In this document: positions 6,558 to 10,113 of the stretch, in pieces
Numbering within the stretch: position 1 is the first letter of the stretch
How the letters are laid out: every line of letters begins with the position of its first letter
NCBI GenBank assembly: GCA_022865365.1
Contig: JALHSW010000577.1
Location: 1 to 10,113 of the forward strand
DNA: 10,113 nt
From: Acidimicrobiia bacterium
GTDB lineage: Bacteria > Actinomycetota > Acidimicrobiia > IMCC26256 > PALSA-555
Direction of reading: 5' to 3'
Position numbers and translations under genes: made by a program
The notes under the pieces: model-generated
Seen by the model: the letters and a program-made list of their open reading frames with translations, nothing else
Database searches by the model: none
What the model was told of the DNA's origin: nothing

Positions 6558-7163
6558 GTGTTCCGCGTGGACCGTGACGAGTACGGCGATGTGAGCGATG
6601 CGCAGCTGGTGGTGGCCATCGGGCGCTTCCATCAGGCCGCGCTCGCCGAGGCGTACCGCCGCCACGCCGGTGCCACGTTCGGACTCGGGTTGCGCATCGT
6701 CGTCGACCGCTCGCTCGCCGAGGAGGTCGTCCAGGAGGTGTTCCTCCGCCTCTGGAACGACCCGGAGAAGTACGATCCGGCGCGCGGGTCGTTGCGGTCA
6801 TACCTGCTCGCGCAGACCCACGGGCGCTCGGTCGACCTCGTGCGATCGGAGTCGTCGCGCCGCGTGCGCGAGGAGCGCGACGCCCGCCGCACGGCGGCGT
6901 CCGGGTACGACCTCGAACGCGAGGTCTGGGACCTCACGCTCGCAGAGCAGGTTCGGGGCGCGCTCGAGCAGCTGTCCGAGAATGAACGCGCCGCGATCGA
7001 GCTCGCATACTTCGGCGGCCATACCTACCGTGAGGTCGCGGTCATGCTCGATGAGCCGGAAGGCACGGTGAAGAGCCGCATTCGTGCCGGGCTCGGTCGG
7101 CTCCGCGTCGAGCTCGTGAGCAGCGGTGCGATCGGTTCGGGGGAGCCATGGCTCGAGAGCTGA
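6558..7163 (+). CDS. ECF-type RNA polymerase sigma factor (sigma-70 family)
   Basis: Alternative sigma factor that would direct RNA polymerase to a small regulon when released from its anti-sigma factor. Seen: about 201 residues with only regions 2 and 4. Region 2 spans about 27-95: AEAYRRHAGATFGLGLRIV, then the AEEVVQEVFLRLW core-binding helix (54-66) and RGSLRSYLLAQTHGRSVDLVR (76-96) for the -10 element. Region 4 spans about 132-186: LEQLSENERAAIELAYFGG and the helix-turn-helix TYREVAVMLDEPEGTVKSRIR (156-176). The layout and the RskA-type partner are reminiscent of mycobacterial SigK, but I do not assign that name. Start is uncertain: GTG 6558 has AGGA 4 nt upstream, while GTG 6567 sits 10 nt after AGGAAGG. 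It overlaps the anti-sigma gene by 16 nt, implying coupled synthesis. The inducing signal is unknown. Confidence 0.9.
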   Translation: MFRVDRDEYGDVSDAQLVVAIGRFHQAALAEAYRRHAGATFGLGLRIVVDRSLAEEVVQEVFLRLWNDPEKYDPARGSLRSYLLAQTHGRSVDLVRSESSRRVREERDARRTAASGYDLEREVWDLTLAEQVRGALEQLSENERAAIELAYFGGHTYREVAVMLDEPEGTVKSRIRAGLGRLRVELVSSGAIGSGEPWLES

Positions 7164-7924
7164 CGCCATCTGAGATCGAGGAGCTGTTCGGTGTGTATGC
7201 GCTCGACGCGCTCGACGCCGACGAGCGCGCCGAGGTCGACACGTACCTCGAGCGTTCTGTCGCGGCCCGGACCGAGGTCGCTGAGCTGGAGGAAGTGGCG
7301 GCGATGCTGGCGCACTCCGGTGGCGCCGCGCCCGACGGCATCTGGGGCCGGATCGAGCAAGCGTTGGCGGCGGAGCCGCCGCGCCTCGTGCTGCCGCTCG
7401 ATCAGGCTCGAACCGAACGAAGCCGCCGCCGCGGGTTTGGGGGCAGGGTTGCGCTGGCGATCGCCGGCGCGAGCGCGGCGGCGGCGCTGGTGACGGCGGT
7501 CGTCGTCTCGAGCCAGATGTCGGCGCAGGAGGATCGACTCGATCGTGTCGCCTCCAGCGTCGAGCACGACGGGATGCGCCGCGCCGCGATGGGAGCGCTG
7601 GCCGATCCGCGAGCCCGCACGGTCCGACTCAAAGCTCTCGACGGGGCCGGGAGCGCGACGGTCGTGAGCATGCCCGACGGCGGCGGCTTCCTGATGGCCC
7701 ACGGTGTTGCGCGGCGCGCGCGCGGCCGCACGTACCAGCTCTGGGCGATGACCGGTGATCCGGGCACGCCCGGCCTCGTCTCGGCGGGGGTCCTCGGACG
7801 CGAACTGGACATCGCGGCGTTCCACGCTCCCGCCTCCGCGCATGGGTTCGTCGTCACCGAAGAAGCCGAGCCGGGCGCCCCCACGGCGACCGGCCACGTG
7901 ATGCTGGCCGGCGAGTTCGCCTAG
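7148..7924 (+). CDS. RskA-type membrane anti-sigma factor
   Basis: Probable inhibitor of the sigma factor encoded just upstream. Seen: 258 residues. A cytoplasmic N-terminal helical domain (1-75) contains LFGVYALDALDADERAEVDTYL (13-34), typical of the sigma-binding domain. A basic stretch RSRRR (91-95) precedes one membrane helix (about 100-121, VALAIAGASAAAALVTAVVV). The extracytoplasmic domain has the RskA signature with ARGRTYQLWAM (191-201) and SAGVL (212-216). In zinc-binding anti-sigma domains a His and a CxxC follow the first helices; here the equivalent stretch is DTYLERSVAARTEV with no His or Cys, so zinc or thiol sensing is unlikely. Signal transmission more likely involves the outer domain and regulated proteolysis, as known for RskA; that is inference. 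ATG 7148 has GGGGAG (7140-7145) only 2 nt upstream and overlaps the sigma gene by 16 nt. Confidence 0.88.
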   Translation: MARELTPSEIEELFGVYALDALDADERAEVDTYLERSVAARTEVAELEEVAAMLAHSGGAAPDGIWGRIEQALAAEPPRLVLPLDQARTERSRRRGFGGRVALAIAGASAAAALVTAVVVSSQMSAQEDRLDRVASSVEHDGMRRAAMGALADPRARTVRLKALDGAGSATVVSMPDGGGFLMAHGVARRARGRTYQLWAMTGDPGTPGLVSAGVLGRELDIAAFHAPASAHGFVVTEEAEPGAPTATGHVMLAGEFA

Positions 7925-7955
7925 GCCCGCGATCAGGCCGCGCGATCATCTGGGG

Positions 7956-9095
7956 GTGCCGTTCGGCGTCTACGTCCACATCCCGTTTTGCGCCACCCGC
8001 TGTGACTACTGCGACTTCGCGACGTGGACCGACCGTGAGACGCTCATCGATGCCTACGTCGACGCCTGTGTTGCCGACCTCCGTCGACATGTCGTAGCCG
8101 GTACCGCGGCACCGGCTACGTCGGTGTTCTTCGGGGGCGGCACCCCGTCGTTGCTCCCGTCGGACCGACTCGTCGCGATCCTCGACGAGATCCCACGCTC
8201 GACGGACGCGGAGGTGACCGTCGAGTGCAACCCCGATTCCGTGGACGCCGACAAGCTCGCGGCGTACCGAGCGGCCGGCGTGACGCGAGTGTCATTCGGG
8301 GTGCAGTCGATGCGCCCCCGCGTGCTCGCCGCGCTCGGCCGGACGCATGACCCGGCGAACGTCACCCGCGCGGTCGCGCTCGCGCTCGACGTGGGCTTCC
8401 CGACCTTCAACCTCGATCTGATCTACGGGACGCCGGGTGAGACCGTCGACGACTGGCGCACCACCCTCGCCGAGACGCTCGAGCTCGAGCCGCCACATGT
8501 GAGCGCGTACGCGCTCACCGTGGAACCGGCCACCCAGCTCGGCCGCAACGTCGCCGCAGGAGCTCCGGCGCCCGACGATGACGACCAGGCCGAGAAGTAC
8601 GAGATTGCCGACGAACTGCTCGCTGCCGCCGGCCTCGGTTGGTACGAGGTGTCGAATTGGGCCCGTGCAGGCCACGAGTGCCGCCATAACCTGCTGCACT
8701 GGTCGAGCGGCGACTATCTCCCGATCGGGTGCGCGGCACACGGGCACCGCGTCGGCCACCGGTGGTGGAACGTCCGTACGCCGGAGCGCTACATCGCCAT
8801 GGTGGAGGCGGGGGACGATCCGACCGGCGGGGGCGAGGATCTCGACGACGCGACGCGCGCCGAGGAACAGCTGACCCTGGCGATCCGGACCCGGACCGGC
8901 GCGATCCTCCCGACGTCGATGCAGGCGGAGGCCACTCGCCTCGTCGACGCCGGGTTCCTCGTCCGCGCCGAGGATCGAGTGGTCCTCACCCGCCGGGGTC
9001 GGCTCCTGGCGACCGACATCACCGCACGACTGCTCGTCGCTGCGGGTGCGGAGCAGGAACTGCGCCGGAGCATCGCTGGCACTCGGTACGATTGA
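7956..9095 (+). CDS. hemW: Radical SAM heme chaperone HemW
   Basis: HemW binds heme and a 4Fe-4S cluster and delivers heme to membrane cytochromes; it was long annotated as oxygen-independent coproporphyrinogen oxidase. Seen: 379 residues, normal length. VYVHIPFCATRCDYCDF (5-21) holds the radical SAM CxxxCxxC at Cys12, Cys16 and Cys19. It is followed by DF, not the extra Cys of true HemN. Further motifs are SVFFGGGTPSLL (56-67), RVSFGVQSM (111-119), NLDLIYGTPGET (152-163), HVSAYALTVEP (181-191), YEVSNWARAGHECRHNLLHW (230-249) and a C-terminal winged-helix-like part. GTG 7956 is the only start that keeps the N-terminal motif; the GGGGG next to it is too close for a standard Shine-Dalgarno. It follows the anti-sigma gene by 31 nt and may be read through from it. 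Its 3' end and stop codon lie within the CIRCE operator of hrcA. Confidence 0.93.
   Translation: MPFGVYVHIPFCATRCDYCDFATWTDRETLIDAYVDACVADLRRHVVAGTAAPATSVFFGGGTPSLLPSDRLVAILDEIPRSTDAEVTVECNPDSVDADKLAAYRAAGVTRVSFGVQSMRPRVLAALGRTHDPANVTRAVALALDVGFPTFNLDLIYGTPGETVDDWRTTLAETLELEPPHVSAYALTVEPATQLGRNVAAGAPAPDDDDQAEKYEIADELLAAAGLGWYEVSNWARAGHECRHNLLHWSSGDYLPIGCAAHGHRVGHRWWNVRTPERYIAMVEAGDDPTGGGEDLDDATRAEEQLTLAIRTRTGAILPTSMQAEATRLVDAGFLVRAEDRVVLTRRGRLLATDITARLLVAAGAEQELRRSIAGTRYD
8093..8120. repeat. Perfect 10-bp inverted repeat inside hemW
   Basis: CGTAGCCGGT (8093-8102) and ACCGGCTACG (8111-8120) are exact reverse complements around an 8-nt loop that itself contains CCGCGG. In mRNA this would be a strong hairpin about 140 nt after the hemW start. 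It encodes the small, probably variable linker VAGTAAPAT (47-55) between the first helix and the GGGTPS motif. No U-run follows, so it is not a standard terminator. Confidence 0.7.
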
Positions 9096-9102
9096 GTGCC
9101 AG
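9076..9102. promoter_or_regulatory. CIRCE operator for HrcA
   Basis: CTGGCACTC-N9-GAGTGCCAG is a perfect 9-bp inverted repeat with the 9-nt spacer that defines CIRCE (consensus TTAGCACTC-N9-GAGTGCTAA; the core GCACTC...GAGTGC is exact). A further G-C pair at 9075/9103 extends the arms to 10 bp. The right arm begins within the hemW TGA stop (9093-9095). The spacer contains TACGAT (9087-9092), a possible -10 box, so bound HrcA could cover the promoter of its own gene, 40 nt upstream of the hrcA start. Confidence 0.95.
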
Positions 9103-9141
9103 CTATCGTCCGGCGCCCAGGCGACCTCGACCGGAGCACAC

Positions 9142-10113
9142 GTGGACTACCCCGAACTCGACGAACGTAAGGCGGCGATCCTGCGCGCCATCGTCGAGGA
9201 GTATGTCGAGACGGCCCAGCCCGTCGGGTCCCAGACGATCGCCCGCTCGAGCCGGCTCGGGGTCTCGAGCGCCACGGTCCGCAACGAGATGACGGTCCTC
9301 GAGCGCGACGGGTACCTCGCCCAGCCCCACACGTCAGCCGGGCGCGTGCCGACCGATCTCGGCTACCGGTTCTTCGTCGACCACTTCACCGAGACCGGCA
9401 ACCTGCCGGTGCCCCAGCGGCGTGCTGTCGCCGACTTCTTCGCTTCGGCCCATCGTGCGCTCGAGGATCTGCTCCACGAGACGAGCGGCCTGCTCGCGCG
9501 GGTGAGCCGCCATGCGGCCGTGGTCGTCGGCCCCCAGCCCGAGGCGGCCCACATCCGCAGCGTGCAGCTCGTGCAGCTGCAGCCCCACGGTGTGCTCGTC
9601 GTGCTGGTGCTCTCGAACGGCGTGGTCGAGAAGGAGCTGCTCACGCTCGGCACCGACATCGACGAGGCGCGGATCAGCGCCGCGACGGCTGCACTCGAGG
9701 AGAAGCTCCGCGGTGTGCCGTGGGGCCCGCTGCCCGCCGTCGCGTCCACGGGCAATCCCGAGGTTGACGCGTTGGTGAGCGCCGCGCGCGACGCCCTCAT
9801 CACCCGCTCGCTCGATGAGACCACCGAGCCGGTGTACATCGGCGGTGCAAGCCGCCTCGCAGCAGAGCAGTCGGCGTTCTCGACCAACGAGCGGGCGGCG
9901 CGCCTGCTCGAGATGCTCGAGCACCAGGTCGTCGTGGTGTCGCTCGTGCGTGAGCTCCTCGACCGTGGCCTCACGGTCAGCATCGGTTCCGAGAACAGCC
10001 TCGACGATCTCCGCGACTGCTCGATCGTCCTCGCTCCGTACGAGGTCGACGGCCAGTCGGCCGGCGTCGTCGGCGTGCTCGGTCCGACCCGCATGGACTA
10101 CCGCCATGCGCTC
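9142..10113 (+). CDS. hrcA: Heat-inducible transcription repressor HrcA (3' end outside window)
   Basis: Repressor of chaperone genes that binds CIRCE and depends on GroEL for activity. Seen: 324 codons open to the window edge, against a usual total of about 340, so only the last residues are missing. The N-terminal winged helix reads DERKAAILRAIVEEYVETAQ (7-26), VGSQTIA (28-34), then the recognition region GVSSATVRNEMTVLERDGYL (40-59) and HTSAGRVPTDLGYR, all HrcA hallmarks. Later parts include YIGGASRL, VSIGSENSL and GVLGPTRMDY near the end. The start is GTG 9142 with GGAG at 9133-9136, 5 nt away. It lies 46 nt after the hemW stop. The CIRCE element upstream indicates autoregulation; in related bacteria dnaJ follows, and could lie just beyond this window. 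Confidence 0.96.
   Translation, partial: MDYPELDERKAAILRAIVEEYVETAQPVGSQTIARSSRLGVSSATVRNEMTVLERDGYLAQPHTSAGRVPTDLGYRFFVDHFTETGNLPVPQRRAVADFFASAHRALEDLLHETSGLLARVSRHAAVVVGPQPEAAHIRSVQLVQLQPHGVLVVLVLSNGVVEKELLTLGTDIDEARISAATAALEEKLRGVPWGPLPAVASTGNPEVDALVSAARDALITRSLDETTEPVYIGGASRLAAEQSAFSTNERAARLLEMLEHQVVVVSLVRELLDRGLTVSIGSENSLDDLRDCSIVLAPYEVDGQSAGVVGVLGPTRMDYRHAL

Noticed and set aside
7025..7897. Open minus-strand frame of 290 codons opposite the anti-sigma gene
   Set aside because: Shadow frame; the plus strand encodes a coherent membrane anti-sigma factor coupled to its sigma gene.
8093..8120. The hemW hairpin as a rho-independent terminator
   Set aside because: No run of T follows on either strand and it lies within an intact gene.
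9334..10107. Open minus-strand frame of 257 codons at the right end
   Set aside because: It lies opposite hrcA, whose motifs, start site and CIRCE element settle the coding strand.
1..10113. CRISPR array, tRNA/rRNA gene, insertion sequence or integration site
   Set aside because: No spaced repeats, cloverleaf arms, transposase motifs or terminal inverted repeats were seen.

Overview
The window is high-GC bacterial DNA with dense, overlapping genes and many GTG starts. Gene content and order point to an actinomycete (Actinomycetota). The order comEC - holA - rpsT(opposite strand) - lepA - hemW - hrcA is the housekeeping neighbourhood known from Mycobacterium and other Gram-positive bacteria. 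An Acidimicrobiia-like lineage is possible, but the sequence alone does not settle the class.

Left part (1-2623, plus strand): the 3' part of a ComEC-type DNA-uptake channel gene overlaps a diverged dihydropteroate synthase homologue (FolP2-like), which in turn overlaps holA (DNA polymerase III delta subunit). The overlaps are 26 nt and 4 nt, so this is a translationally coupled operon. Next comes rpsT (ribosomal protein S20) on the minus strand, convergent with holA and divergent from lepA (elongation factor 4), which runs to 4820.

Middle part (4851-7924): this block separates lepA from hemW. On the minus strand an acyl-CoA dehydrogenase and a small unrecognised protein form a two-gene unit. 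Divergent from them is an ECF-type sigma factor gene overlapping a gene for a membrane anti-sigma factor of the RskA type. The anti-sigma N-terminus lacks the usual zinc-binding His/Cys residues. A plausible ECF-type promoter lies just upstream of the sigma gene, which suggests autoregulation.

Right part (7956-10113, plus strand): hemW (radical SAM heme chaperone) is followed by hrcA, the heat-shock repressor, which runs off the window end. A perfect CIRCE operator (9-bp arms, 9-nt spacer) straddles the hemW stop codon and lies about 40 nt upstream of the hrcA start, so hrcA is very probably autoregulated.

No tRNA, rRNA, CRISPR array, insertion sequence or phage gene was seen. I did not find a clearly new multi-gene system. 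The least ordinary items are the FolP2-like enzyme with a rebuilt substrate loop, the zinc-less anti-sigma factor with its sigma partner, the CIRCE inside the end of hemW, and several small repeats and dyads.
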